From Planctomycetota bacterium (GTDB taxonomy: Bacteria > Planctomycetota > UBA8742 > UBA2392): a DNA stretch of 64,000 bases. A program made the position numbers and the translations under genes. The notes under the pieces are model-generated. The model saw only the letters and a program-made list of their open reading frames with translations. It did no database searches and was not told the origin of the DNA. Every line of letters begins with the position of its first letter. Positions within the stretch are counted from its first letter, which is position 1. Positions 28,072 through 37,381 of the stretch are shown piece by piece. The stretch is from positions 36,673-100,672 of the forward strand of contig JADZFR010000036.1 of NCBI GenBank assembly GCA_020849795.1, given 5' to 3'.

Positions 28072-28239
28072 GGCTCTCCTGGTGGGCGTTGCCCTGGTGC
28101 CATGATCGGAGACTTGGGGCATTCCGTCAAACCCCGGCATGCCACGCGCCCATGGTCTCGCCGCTTGGGGTGTGACACGCTGACCTGACGAAGCGTGGCA
28201 GTTCGCTCTCCAGGTCGAGGATTCGCTCGTTGACGTGCT

Positions 28240-29991
28240 TCAGTACCCGAATTCTTCACTGGGCAGCAGTCGCTCTGCCTCAATGTCAAGGATCGCGGCG
28301 ATTTCGTCGGCACTGGTCATGCTCAGGGCCTTTGTGGCAAGCGCGGCTGCCTCGCTGGTCTTGACGCGTGACAGCAGCGTGCGCAGTTCCGGCAGCGCCG
28401 TGGGACCAACGCTGAAGTCTCGCAGGCCCATTCCCAGAAGCAGCACGGCATAGCGTGCCTCACCTGCCATTTCGCCGCAAACGCTTACGGGCTTGCCGGC
28501 GTCGGTGCATGTCTTGATGACGTGGTGAATCAGCTTCAGCACGGCGGGGTTCGTGTGCTTGAACAAGCCGGCGACGTACTGGTTGTTGCGGTCCACAGCC
28601 AGTGTGTACTGCACCAGGTCATTGGTGCCGATGCTGAAAAAGTCGCACTCGTTCAAGAAGTGGTCCACGATCAAGGCCGCGCTCGGCACCTCGACCATCA
28701 TGCCGACCGGCACGTCGGCGCGATGCTCCAGGCCCTCGCGCTTGAGGTCGGCAATTGTGTTCTGGATGATGGCGCGCCCGGCCCGAAACTCTTCCACGCT
28801 GCCGACCATAGGAAGCATCAGGCGCGTCGGGCCCATCGTCGCGGCGCGCAGCGCCGCCCGTACCTGCGTGATCAGCAGGCTGGGCTCGCGCAGGCTCAGG
28901 CGTATGCTGCGGCAGCCCAGAAACGGGTTTTCTTCGCGATCCAGGCCAACCTCTGCTGCAAACTTGTCGGCGCCGAAGTCCATGGTGCGCAGGGTCAGCG
29001 GCCGCCCCTCAAGGGCCGCGTGCGCCCGCCGGTACACCTCGAGGTGTTGCTCTTCGGTCGGGTGCGCGCCGTACTGTCCGTAAATGAACTCGGTGCGGAA
29101 CAAACCCACGCCGTCTGCCCCCAGCTTAAGCGCAGTCTCAATCTCGTTGTCCCACTCAATGTTGGCGTACAGACGAACCGCCACATCGTCAGCGGTCGTG
29201 CGGCTTGCCTTGGCGGCTGCGTCGGCCAGCCTTTTCTCGCGGTCGATGAAGCCCTGGCCGCGGGCCTCGTACTTGGCGCGGGTGGCGTCGTCGGGGTTGA
29301 CGATCACGCGCCCTGACTTGCCGTCGACAATCACCACGTCGCCGCCGCTTACATCACTGGTGATGGTCCCCAGCCCCACCACCGCCGGGATACCAAGCGC
29401 GTTGGCAAGAATGGCCGTGTGGCTGGTCGCGCCGCCGACGTCAGTCACGAACCCGGCGACCATCGCCTTGTTCAGCGTGGCGGTCTGGCTTGGCGTCAGG
29501 TCGTGGGCAACGACGACGACCTTGCGGTCAAGCGCGGCCAGGTCATGGGCGCGCTGGCCAAGCAGGTTGCGCAGCAGGCGCTTCTGGATGTCATAGAAAT
29601 CGTTGACGCGCTGCAGGAAGTACGCGTCGTTGATTTCTTTCATCGGCTTGATGATCTTCTTGAACACGCGCGAGACCGCGTACTCGGGCGTGTAGCGCTT
29701 GGCCTTGATCTTTTCGGGGATCTCGCGGGTGATCAGCGGGTCGTTCAGCATCTGCAAGTGGGCGTTGAAAATCAGCCCGACTTCTTCTTTGACGATCGAG
29801 TGGATGCTGTTTCGGATCTCGGAGATTTCTTCGATGGCCTTGGTGCGCGCAAGTTCAAAGCGCTTGAGCTCGGTGTCGACTTCGTCTTTGCGTATGAAGC
29901 GGCGCGGGATACGGAACGATTCCGAATCCAGCACCAACGCAGGCGCGATCGCCACGCCCGGAGAAACCGGGATGCCGCTCTTGATTTCCAT
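28240..29991 (-). CDS. ptsI: Phosphoenolpyruvate-protein phosphotransferase (PTS enzyme I)
   Basis: 583-residue cytoplasmic enzyme transferring phosphate from PEP to HPr. The phospho-histidine H191 is in G-G-A-T-S-H-T-A-I, the PEP-binding region F-F-S-I-G-T-N-D-L-V-Q-Y near 455 and the proton-donor Cys in V-S-V-C-G-E-M near 505 are intact, and length is normal (about 575). No HPr, enzyme II or HPr kinase gene is adjacent; the phosphate may serve regulation rather than sugar uptake. GGGG precedes the ATG by 5 nt. Confidence 0.97.
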   Translation of the reverse strand: MEIKSGIPVSPGVAIAPALVLDSESFRIPRRFIRKDEVDTELKRFELARTKAIEEISEIRNSIHSIVKEEVGLIFNAHLQMLNDPLITREIPEKIKAKRYTPEYAVSRVFKKIIKPMKEINDAYFLQRVNDFYDIQKRLLRNLLGQRAHDLAALDRKVVVVAHDLTPSQTATLNKAMVAGFVTDVGGATSHTAILANALGIPAVVGLGTITSDVSGGDVVIVDGKSGRVIVNPDDATRAKYEARGQGFIDREKRLADAAAKASRTTADDVAVRLYANIEWDNEIETALKLGADGVGLFRTEFIYGQYGAHPTEEQHLEVYRRAHAALEGRPLTLRTMDFGADKFAAEVGLDREENPFLGCRSIRLSLREPSLLITQVRAALRAATMGPTRLMLPMVGSVEEFRAGRAIIQNTIADLKREGLEHRADVPVGMMVEVPSAALIVDHFLNECDFFSIGTNDLVQYTLAVDRNNQYVAGLFKHTNPAVLKLIHHVIKTCTDAGKPVSVCGEMAGEARYAVLLLGMGLRDFSVGPTALPELRTLLSRVKTSEAAALATKALSMTSADEIAAILDIEAERLLPSEEFGY

Positions 29992-30177
29992 TTCTACCCC
30001 ACCGCACCAACAGGGAAGCCGGTCAGGCGCTCAATCGCCCGCGGTTAGCTTCCGGTACGGATCAAGGGTTGCGTTCGATATCCGGGCCGAACGCGGGACC
30101 GTGAAACGGCAGGTTTATAACAAGCAGCGCCGACGCTTGTCGCCCCGGCAATGTGGAAAACTTTGTAATGCGCGGGG

Positions 30178-31458
30178 TCAGCGCGTTTGTTCCGACAGCT
30201 TGCTTTGCGCCCGGCGCACAAGCTCGGCGCCTTCGGGCGGGCCTTGCTTTCTGACCTCCGCCTCGGTCTCTGCCAGCAGCGCTTCAAGGTCGCCGGGGCG
30301 ACTGGCGCGTGCGAAACCCAGATAGCGCGTCGGCGTGAGAAACTTGTTGTACCAGTGCGCGATGCGCACCAATCCGTCGCGCAGCCTTGCAAGCCGGTTA
30401 CCGGGCGTTACGCCGAAGCCGTCGCTTTCCTTGTCTACCTCGGACAGGTCATAGCCGTGCTGCGCCGCGTACTTGGCCTTCATCTCGGCGACCAGCGAGC
30501 GGTGCGCATCGCCGGCGCGCACATAGCGCTTCACCTGCGACGTGCAGTAGCCGCAGGCGGCCAGCGTCTGCCGCTCGGCGATTTCGATGCGCGAGCCGCA
30601 ACCGTGGCACAGCGCGGCAATCGCGCCCCACTCCTGCGGCGACTTGTCGAACAACCGCACACAGTAGCAGCCGGGGCAGGTCATCTTGTCAACGCCGACG
30701 GCTTGCGGCGAAAACAGGCCGCACCGCGGGCACTCCCAGTCAAAGTAGACGCTGTAGTCCTGGCTGCTGACGTGCTGGGCGCTGACGCTGTCGGCGCCGT
30801 AGATCGCCTGCAACAGCGGCAGGTGCAGCTCGGGCGAAACCAGCCGCAAATATGCGCCGACCATCTGCGCCGCCTGCAACCGCAGCCGCGCTTCGACCGA
30901 AAGGCCCTCAGGGTCCGGCGGCGAGCCAAGCTCATATCGAGCCGCCAGCATGCGGCGCAACACGTCGAGCATCGTCTGGAATGCCGGCAGCGGGTTTTCG
31001 TTGGCGCCAAAGCCAATTGCCGCGGTTGCCCGGTTCAGTTCGTCGTACAGGTCGCGGACGCGCCCCGGCAGGCGATGGTGCAGCAGATCAAAGCCGATCC
31101 AGCGCTGGTAGGCGGCCCGGGTCTGCCGGTCCTCGAGTGCGTGCGGCGGAAACATCCACGACGAGTTGGTGAGCACGAAGTCGGCTTGCTCGGTGGCGAT
31201 GGCATTGGCTTGCGCGGGCGACTCGCGCAGCAGGCTGACGGCGCGCTCAAGCTCGGCGCTGTGGTGGTTCCAGCGGGCGACGTAGCCCTGCGGATCAAGC
31301 ATGACGCTGCGCTGGAACTCGGCAAACCCCGGCGAGTCGTGCCAGCTTGTGAAATTGAAGCCGGCGGTCGCGCCGCAACTGTCGCAGCGCATCCAGACCT
31401 CGCGGCCGTCCACCGGGGCGCCGCATCGGTCACAACGCAGATGGATCACGTGGGCCAT
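30178..31458 (-). CDS. Multi-zinc-ribbon protein, unknown function
   Basis: 426 residues with no signal peptide. Paired Cys motifs: C-D-R-C-G and C-D-S-C-G at the N-terminus (residues 9-30), C-P-R-C-G and C-P-G-C-Y-C in the middle (about 245-270), and C-H-G-C-G and C-G-Y-C shortly after. They should make three treble-clef/ribbon zinc sites, separated by a helical region. I do not recognise a family; a nucleic-acid or protein-scaffold role is a guess. It follows the YkgJ-like gene by 8 bp on the same strand, so the two probably form an operon, perhaps linked to metal handling. Confidence 0.8.
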   Translation of the reverse strand: MAHVIHLRCDRCGAPVDGREVWMRCDSCGATAGFNFTSWHDSPGFAEFQRSVMLDPQGYVARWNHHSAELERAVSLLRESPAQANAIATEQADFVLTNSSWMFPPHALEDRQTRAAYQRWIGFDLLHHRLPGRVRDLYDELNRATAAIGFGANENPLPAFQTMLDVLRRMLAARYELGSPPDPEGLSVEARLRLQAAQMVGAYLRLVSPELHLPLLQAIYGADSVSAQHVSSQDYSVYFDWECPRCGLFSPQAVGVDKMTCPGCYCVRLFDKSPQEWGAIAALCHGCGSRIEIAERQTLAACGYCTSQVKRYVRAGDAHRSLVAEMKAKYAAQHGYDLSEVDKESDGFGVTPGNRLARLRDGLVRIAHWYNKFLTPTRYLGFARASRPGDLEALLAETEAEVRKQGPPEGAELVRRAQSKLSEQTR

Positions 31459-31466
31459 TGCGGGGC

Positions 31467-32078
31467 TCAGGGCAGGAACTTGCGCGCGTCTTCAACAATG
31501 GCGCGGGCGATGCACCAGGGTCTGTCGTCGCGCCCGCCGCCGGCATCATTCCAGTCGGCCTGTAACTGTTGCTGCGCGCGATACAGCGCGGTCTGGTTGC
31601 TTACAAGCTGCGCATCCTCGATGGCTTCGCCCGGCTTGAAGTTGAGTTCGCAGGCCATCACGTTCTGCGGCTTGTCGGGGTTGAAGATCGGCACGCCGAA
31701 CTTGCGGCACATGATCGGTCGCGCCTCGTACATGCCGCATGCGCCCTCAGGCGTAAGCGCGGGGCAGGGGTTGCCGCCGCCGCCCAGGCTGTCGCCCCAC
31801 TGTTCGTTGCCGCTGAACAGCCAGTCGCGCTTTCGCAGGTTCTCGCGGGCGCGCGCTTGCAGCAGATCGCGCGCTGCCTGGGGCAATTGTGCGACGTGAG
31901 CGGCGATGCGGGCAGCTTCCACTTCGGTGATCTGGAAGATTTGCGAGCAACATGAGCTGCACCCGGCTGCGCACAGGATTCGTGCGCCGTGCACGCGGCG
32001 GCCACGCTCGAACTCGGCGTCGGCCCGCGCGCACACGGACTCAAGTTGGCGAATCAGCGGATGCGTTTGGTCGGTCAC
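31467..32078 (-). CDS. YkgJ family cysteine-cluster protein
   Basis: 203 residues from GTG 32078. The cysteine cluster C-A-A-G-C-S-S-C-C (about residues 36-44), plus C-P-A-L, G-A-C-G-M-Y-E-A-R-P-I-M-C-R, matches the YkgJ/CxxCxxCC family, which binds Zn or an Fe-S cluster; function is unknown, with roles in metal or iron-sulfur metabolism suggested. A longer frame with an ATG at 32132 would run into the divergent thioesterase, so the GTG was preferred, though its ribosome-binding site is weak. Confidence 0.82.
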   Translation of the reverse strand: MTDQTHPLIRQLESVCARADAEFERGRRVHGARILCAAGCSSCCSQIFQITEVEAARIAAHVAQLPQAARDLLQARARENLRKRDWLFSGNEQWGDSLGGGGNPCPALTPEGACGMYEARPIMCRKFGVPIFNPDKPQNVMACELNFKPGEAIEDAQLVSNQTALYRAQQQLQADWNDAGGGRDDRPWCIARAIVEDARKFLP

Positions 32079-32121
32079 GGCGCTATCTTCTTCTGCGGCG
32101 CGCCCGGCGCAAGGAGAACCC

Positions 32122-32616
32122 ATGCAGGCCAAGAAAGCCTCCGAAAGCCAGAGTCACCTTACATGGATCGTCGCGCCGCAGGACCTGAACCGTCACGGCA
32201 CGCTGTTTGGCGGGCAGTTGCTGGCGCTGGCCGACCGCGTGGCTGCCATGACCGCGCTGCGCCACTCGCGGCAGGATTGCGTCACTGTCAGCATCGACAA
32301 GGTGGACTTTCTCGCGCCGGTGCACCACGGCTACATCCTGGACATGACTGCGCGGGTGCACTTCACGGCGCGCACGAGCATGGAAATCTACGTCAGTGCC
32401 ATCGCCGAAGAACCGCGCAGCGGCGCGCGCGAGCTGGTGTGCGAAGCCTTTTTCAGCTTTGTCGCGGTCGATGAAAACAACCGGCCGATCCCCGTGCCGG
32501 GCGTCGTGCTGGAGACCGACACTGACCGTCGCCTGAACCTTGATGCACAAGCCCGTTACAACGCGCGCAAAGCCGGCAAGTCCCACGCCCGCACAGCCCG
32601 CATGAACAAGAGCTAG
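32122..32616 (+). CDS. Acyl-CoA thioesterase, hotdog fold (YciA/ACOT type)
   Basis: 164-residue cytoplasmic enzyme hydrolysing acyl-CoA. The conserved N-R-H-G-T-L-F-G-G-Q with the following A-D-R helix forms the active site near residue 22-40; D-F-L-A-P-V and the R-x-S-M-E-I-Y strand follow the family. The C-terminal tail after about residue 130 is Arg/Lys-rich and extra. AAGGAG sits 5 nt before the ATG. Its stop shares a CTAG with folD on the other strand. Confidence 0.92.
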   Translation: MQAKKASESQSHLTWIVAPQDLNRHGTLFGGQLLALADRVAAMTALRHSRQDCVTVSIDKVDFLAPVHHGYILDMTARVHFTARTSMEIYVSAIAEEPRSGARELVCEAFFSFVAVDENNRPIPVPGVVLETDTDRRLNLDAQARYNARKAGKSHARTARMNKS

Positions 32617-33470
32617 GCGCCAATCGTTCGCTTCAGCGTTTCCAGTGTGTTCTTGAACAGGATTTGCGTGGTCACGCTGCCGACGCCGCCGGGTACTGGC
32701 GAGGCCCAGGCCGCCTTGGCGCTTACACTTTCCCAGTCGCAATCGCCCTTGTACTTGCCGCCCTCTACTGCGATCGTCGCGACGTCAACCACCACCGCGC
32801 CCGGTTTCACGTGCTCGCCCGTCACCATGCCGGGCTTGGCGCCCATGGCGGTCACCAGGATATCCGCGCCGCGGCACACCTCAGCCAGGTTGGGCGTGCG
32901 CGAGTGGCAGATTGTCACCGTGCAATGCTTGTCCAGCAGCAGCAGAGCTACCGGCTTGCCGACGATGATGCTGCGCCCGGCCACCACGGCGTGCTTGCCC
33001 TTGAAGTCGATGCCTGACTCGGCGGCCAGTTCAATGGCTGCGCGCGCGGTGCAGGGCAAGTTGCGGTACTGGTTCATGACCAGGTGCCCCAGGTTGTCGG
33101 GGTCTACGCCTTCCACGTTCTTGGCGGGCGCGATCACCTTGGCCAGCTCGTTGGCATCCAGGTGCTTGGGCACGGGCAGTTGCAGAATCATGCCGGTGAC
33201 TTCGGCTTTGGCGCAGATTTCGCGAATCTTGCCGGCTGCCTGATCGAATGTGCTGTCGGCGGGGATGCGCTCCGCCGTGTAGGCGACGCCCAACTTCTCG
33301 GCGGCCTTTTTCTGGTTGTTGACGTACCAGTCGCTGCTTTCGTCGCTGCCGATGGAAAGGCTGACCAGGTGGGCTGCGTGGCCTTTGGCCTTCAGCGCCG
33401 CGAATTCTTCTGTCAGTTGCGCCTGGATGCGCTTGGCCAGCGCCTTGCCGTCAAGAATCTGTGCGGGCAT
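32613..33470 (-). CDS. folD: Bifunctional methylenetetrahydrofolate dehydrogenase/cyclohydrolase
   Basis: 285-residue cytoplasmic enzyme of one-carbon metabolism making 10-formyl-THF. Typical segments: Y-V-N-N-Q-K-K with catalytic Lys, Q-L-P-V-P-K-H, and the nucleotide-binding V-V-A-G-R-S-I-I-V-G-K-P-V-A. The usual S in the Y-x3-K-x-K region is present as Y-V-N-N-Q-K. Start ATG 33470 has AGGAG at 7 nt; the longer upstream frame has no similarity. Length agrees with the family (about 285). Confidence 0.97.
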   Translation of the reverse strand: MPAQILDGKALAKRIQAQLTEEFAALKAKGHAAHLVSLSIGSDESSDWYVNNQKKAAEKLGVAYTAERIPADSTFDQAAGKIREICAKAEVTGMILQLPVPKHLDANELAKVIAPAKNVEGVDPDNLGHLVMNQYRNLPCTARAAIELAAESGIDFKGKHAVVAGRSIIVGKPVALLLLDKHCTVTICHSRTPNLAEVCRGADILVTAMGAKPGMVTGEHVKPGAVVVDVATIAVEGGKYKGDCDWESVSAKAAWASPVPGGVGSVTTQILFKNTLETLKRTIGA

Positions 33471-33677
33471 CGGTATCTCCTTGTGTGGTCGGAACATAAG
33501 CGGCACCGGCCCGCGCGTACAGTCCAAGCCCCCAAAACCCGCAGTGTTGCCGAACCGCAAGCCCGGCCCGCGGCTGTTCCATCTTGCGAGGCCGCGTCGG
33601 ATGGGGTTTGGCGACAACCGATCCGCGGGATACCTTTCAGGTGCGTAGACCCCGCGTCTTCCCCTTCAGGACGACCC

Positions 33678-35414
33678 ATGAAACCCAATCGCAGAACGGT
33701 CCTTCGGGCCGCGGCGGCAGCATGCTGCCTGGTGCTGGCCTCGCCGATGGTCACCCACGCCGGTGACCCACCGGCAGCGGCGCCGCCCGCGCAAGGCCAA
33801 CCGCGCGTTCGCAGCCTGGACCGCGCGGCATCAAGCATTGCCGTCGACTTGCCGACCGTGCCCAGCAAGGGCGGGGGCAGCGGCAAGCTGTTCAAGCTGA
33901 GCCACTCGGCGCTTCAAGCATGGACCGCCAGGGCCGCAGAATCGAACCCGCGCAACCCGGCGGCCTTCGACGGCCGTGCCATGGTCGGCAGCGGCGGCGG
34001 CAGGGTGGTGTATGCCTATCACATCACCACCGGCAAGCGATCGTGGTCGGTGTCCAGCCCGGACAGCGGCATCAGCAACCTGGTGCTGTCGGGCGACTCG
34101 GTGTACTTCACGACCCACAGTTGCACGATTGAGCGCATCCAGGTCAGCACCGGCAAGCACGTCTTCAGCAAGTGGATCAACAGCACCGTCGAGTGCGCGC
34201 CTGATGTCAACGGCGACGTAGCCTTCGCGGCATATCGCAGCGGCACCGGCGCCGTCGTCAGCAGCCACGACATCGCCAACGGCAGCGAAGGCTGGAAGCG
34301 CAACGTGCCCAGCCAGGTCATCATGGCGCCCGTGGCGTGCGGCGACACCGTCTCGGTGGCCGGCGTCGACGGCAGCCTGCTTGCCATGGACGGCAAAGGC
34401 AAAACCCTGTGGTCGCGCAAGCTGGGCGCTGTCAGCGCCCCGATTGCGACTTCGCGCGGCTTGCTGGTGCTTTCTGCGGCTGTGCCCGCTGACACCGGCG
34501 CACCGGCAAAAGAGGCAGCAAAGGCTGAAGCCGACGCCGAGCACGACGGCACGCACCCCGACCGCATCACCAGCAGCAGCCGCAAGGCCCCCGACAACGG
34601 CCCCGGCCGCGGCGTGACCGTGATCGAGAACCGGCGGCTGGCAGTGCTGAACCCGACGCAGGCGCCCGTGGATGGCGAAGACCGCGAACTGAGCGGGCCT
34701 GCGCAATCAACGCTTGATTACCAGGGCACGCGGCCCGGCGTGAACGGGCAACTGGTCGTGCTGGCGTACAGCGACGTGATTCGCGCCGTGGACCTCGATA
34801 CCGGCAACACGCGCTGGGAGTGGAAGCTAGAGACCAAACACGGCGAGTTCTGCGAGCCCGCCTTCGGCGACGGCATGGTCTTTGTCGCTGACAACTACGG
34901 GTTTGTGACCGCCCTTGATGCCAACAACGGCGCGGTGGTCTGGAGCTATCGCTTCAACAACGAGTCGTTCAAGGCCAAACCGGCGTTCGACACCCACCGC
35001 GTAGTGCTGACCACCAGCGGCGGCCGCATCATCTGCCTGCCCACGGGCCTCGATGATCGCGTAAGTTCTGCCGAAAGCGCGCAGCGCGACGTAGTGAAAG
35101 AAGAGTTCGCCAAGGGTCTGGCCAAGACCGGCGGCACACAACCCGTGCGCGAAACGCCGGCACCGGCCAAGCAGGAGGCCAAGGGCGCACCGCCCCGTGA
35201 ATCAGAGCCCACACCGGCAAGCGGCGGCGAAGAAGCCACCCGCCGCGAAGACGAAGCACCCACCAACGAAGCGGCACCGGAAGCAGCACAGCCACCGGGC
35301 ACCGAGGGCGAGCCAATGTCCGAGAAGCGCCGCCAGCGCATTGAGGAACGGAAAGCCGAACGAGACAGCAAGGCCCCGCCCGACCGCACGAATCAACCCG
35401 TGAAAGACAGGTAG
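33678..35414 (+). CDS. Secreted PQQ-like beta-propeller protein
   Basis: 578 residues with a signal peptide of Tat-like look (RRTVLRAAAAACC) cut near THA-G. The body is a BamB/PQQ-type propeller with recurrent W-x-W or L-W-S-blade motifs such as A-V-D-L-D-T-G-N-T-R-W-E-W and V-V-W-S-Y. It ends in a low-complexity tail (about 470-578, Pro/Glu/Ala then Lys/Arg-rich). Start ATG 33678 has a weak CAGGA site. Probably a periplasmic scaffold. Ends at a strong terminator. Confidence 0.85.
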   Translation: MKPNRRTVLRAAAAACCLVLASPMVTHAGDPPAAAPPAQGQPRVRSLDRAASSIAVDLPTVPSKGGGSGKLFKLSHSALQAWTARAAESNPRNPAAFDGRAMVGSGGGRVVYAYHITTGKRSWSVSSPDSGISNLVLSGDSVYFTTHSCTIERIQVSTGKHVFSKWINSTVECAPDVNGDVAFAAYRSGTGAVVSSHDIANGSEGWKRNVPSQVIMAPVACGDTVSVAGVDGSLLAMDGKGKTLWSRKLGAVSAPIATSRGLLVLSAAVPADTGAPAKEAAKAEADAEHDGTHPDRITSSSRKAPDNGPGRGVTVIENRRLAVLNPTQAPVDGEDRELSGPAQSTLDYQGTRPGVNGQLVVLAYSDVIRAVDLDTGNTRWEWKLETKHGEFCEPAFGDGMVFVADNYGFVTALDANNGAVVWSYRFNNESFKAKPAFDTHRVVLTTSGGRIICLPTGLDDRVSSAESAQRDVVKEEFAKGLAKTGGTQPVRETPAPAKQEAKGAPPRESEPTPASGGEEATRREDEAPTNEAAPEAAQPPGTEGEPMSEKRRQRIEERKAERDSKAPPDRTNQPVKDR

Positions 35415-35440
35415 GGCCAGACACACCGACCGCAACACCA

Positions 35441-35468
35441 AAGGGGCGAGCAGCAGCTCGCCCCTTTT
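35441..35468. terminator. Bidirectional hairpin terminator
   Basis: 9-bp GC stem (35443-35451 with 35456-35464), AGCA loop, extended by AA/TT to 11 bp. Followed on plus by T-tract after the propeller gene, and on minus by CTTTGG after the GspF-like gene, whose stop is 25 bp away. Serves both convergent genes. Confidence 0.8.
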
Positions 35469-35492
35469 TGCGTTGCCAGTGATCCGGCCGGG

Positions 35493-37133
35493 TTAGTTCA
35501 TGCCGGCTGTGCTCATCTGCAGCAGCGGGATGATGACCGCCGCCACGATGCCGCCAACCACCACGGCCATGAACACGATCATGATCGGCTCGATCAGGCC
35601 GGTCATGCGCTGGATGGCGATATCGACTTCTTCATCGTAGGCCACGGCGATGCGCTCAAGCAATTGCTCAAGCTCGCCGGTTTGTTCGCCCACGGCAATC
35701 ATGTAGCCGACCACGGGCGGAAACACGCCGGACTTCTTGATTGGCGTGCTGATGTCCGTGCCCTCGATAATGCTGTCGTGCACGCCCTGGATCACTTCCT
35801 GCAGGGCGCGGTTGCCGACGATCTTGCGGACGATACGCAGCGCCTCAAGAGCAGGCATGCCGCTGCGCAGCAGCACCGAGAACGTGATGGCAAAGCGGCT
35901 CACGGCGGTCTTGCGCAGCAGGTCGCCGACCACGGGCATTTTGAGCTTGGCCATGTCCCACTTCAGCTTGAAGCTGTCCTTCTGGAGCGCCCCCTGCAGA
36001 AAGAACATGGCGACCAGCGGCCCCTTCAGCAGGATCTCCCAGTAGGTGCTCATGAACGAGCTGATCGTAACCAGGATCATCGTCGGCAGCGGCAGCGGGA
36101 TCTTCTGCGCAATCAGGATTTCCGTGATCTTGGGTACCACAAACGTCATCAACGCCGTCACCACCAGCACGCTGATCGTCAGCATGATGATCGGGTACAT
36201 CATCGCGTTGATGACCTTGTTGCGAAGCCGGTTCTGGTTGGCCAGATACTCGGCAATGCGCGTCAGCACGTCGTCCAGGCGGCCTGAGGCCTGGCCCGCG
36301 CGCACCATGTTGATGTACAGGCTGTTGAAGTATCCGGGGCAGGTCTCAAGCGCATTGGCAAAGTCGGTGCCCTGGGTGACCTGTTCGCGCAGATGGCGCA
36401 AGGTCTTGGACATGCCCGGGCTTTCGGCTTGCTCGATGCACGCGGTAAGGCCCTGGGCCAGCGGGATGCCGCTGTGGATCAGCGTGGCAAGCTGGCGCGT
36501 GAAGGCGCTGACTTCGCGCAGCGACTGCACCTTGTCGTTGCCTTCGTCGGCGCCGGTGTCTTTCATCTTGGCGATGCTGAGCAGGCACAGGCAGCCCAGC
36601 GCGCCGTACACCAGCGACACCATGCCCATGATGTAGTTGCTTTCCATGATCAGCTGGTAGAAGGGAAGCGCGCCCTCAATGCCCGCAAAGATGGCGGTCA
36701 CGGCCAGCGCCCAGGTCTTGCCCTTGATGATCATGTAGCCGAACAACCCGGCGGCGATGGCCGAGACGATTTTGACGACGATATCGACAACGGTAAGCAT
36801 GCCCTCAGCGACTTCTTCGCCGACGACAATCTCGGGCTGGGCACGCCAGCGCAGGGCAAGTTGTAACATCATGACGCCGGCGGCAATGATGGCGAGAACG
36901 CCGGTATAGGTGACAATCTGCGGCACTTGCGAGGACACGACGACGGTCTTGCGACCCATGTCGTCTTTGACGACCTCGCGCTTGGTCATGCTGCCGCGGA
37001 CTTCTTTGATGTCTGTGACATAGATCTTCTGGTGACGCAGCTTCTCGCGGGCGTCGCGGGCCGTCTCGGCGTCAATGACGTCCGAGACCGCCTTGCCTTT
37101 GGCGTTGAGGGCTTTGTACTCGAAGACCGGCAA
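35493..37133 (-). CDS. GspF/PilC-like type II secretion/type IV pilus inner-membrane protein with inserted TM domain
   Basis: 546 residues; usual GspF/PilC is about 400. TTG start at 37133 with GGAG at 6 nt gives the standard N-terminus L-P-V-F-E-Y-K-A-L-N. Between this N-terminal region and the first T2SSF repeat (from residue 208) is an insert (about 62-195) with four predicted TM helices (about 74-92, 113-134, 140-158, 168-188) not seen in typical members. The two T2SSF domains follow. It should organise the pseudopilus/pilus platform together with the divergent PilT ATPase, but other pilin or GspE genes are absent from the window. Confidence 0.88.
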   Translation of the reverse strand: MPVFEYKALNAKGKAVSDVIDAETARDAREKLRHQKIYVTDIKEVRGSMTKREVVKDDMGRKTVVVSSQVPQIVTYTGVLAIIAAGVMMLQLALRWRAQPEIVVGEEVAEGMLTVVDIVVKIVSAIAAGLFGYMIIKGKTWALAVTAIFAGIEGALPFYQLIMESNYIMGMVSLVYGALGCLCLLSIAKMKDTGADEGNDKVQSLREVSAFTRQLATLIHSGIPLAQGLTACIEQAESPGMSKTLRHLREQVTQGTDFANALETCPGYFNSLYINMVRAGQASGRLDDVLTRIAEYLANQNRLRNKVINAMMYPIIMLTISVLVVTALMTFVVPKITEILIAQKIPLPLPTMILVTISSFMSTYWEILLKGPLVAMFFLQGALQKDSFKLKWDMAKLKMPVVGDLLRKTAVSRFAITFSVLLRSGMPALEALRIVRKIVGNRALQEVIQGVHDSIIEGTDISTPIKKSGVFPPVVGYMIAVGEQTGELEQLLERIAVAYDEEVDIAIQRMTGLIEPIMIVFMAVVVGGIVAAVIIPLLQMSTAGMN

Positions 37134-37284
37134 GCAAACTCCGTTTGGGTGGCGCCGATTGTGGATTCCGGACAGCCGATTGAACACCCCTTGCGGGGCG
37201 CAATCCGGATTCTGCAACCAGCGGTCCCTTCATGTAACGCACAGGCCGCCCTGCGGTTGAACAGATTTGCGGGGTCGCTGTCCA

Positions 37285-37313
37285 TTGTTTGCCCCGCGCC
37301 CATGGTCTAGACT
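37285..37313 (+). promoter_or_regulatory. Candidate sigma-70-type promoter of pilT
   Basis: TTGTTT at 37285-37290 and TAGACT at 37308-37313, separated by 17 bp, ending 68 bp before the pilT ATG. The same -10 hexamer appears before ssrA. Confidence 0.45.
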
Positions 37314-37381
37314 TGAAACCAGACCAGTCTCAATAGAGATTCGCACCCTGCCGGGACGTGCCCGGCAACAAAGGAGTTGTC

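Noticed and set aside
26281..28188. 635-codon plus-strand frame
   Set aside because: Shadow of prkA.
28141..28239. Short minus-strand frame between ptsI and prkA reading RVLKHVNERILDLESEL
   Set aside because: Looks protein-like but has no ATG/GTG/TTG start and is preceded directly by a stop; not recognised.
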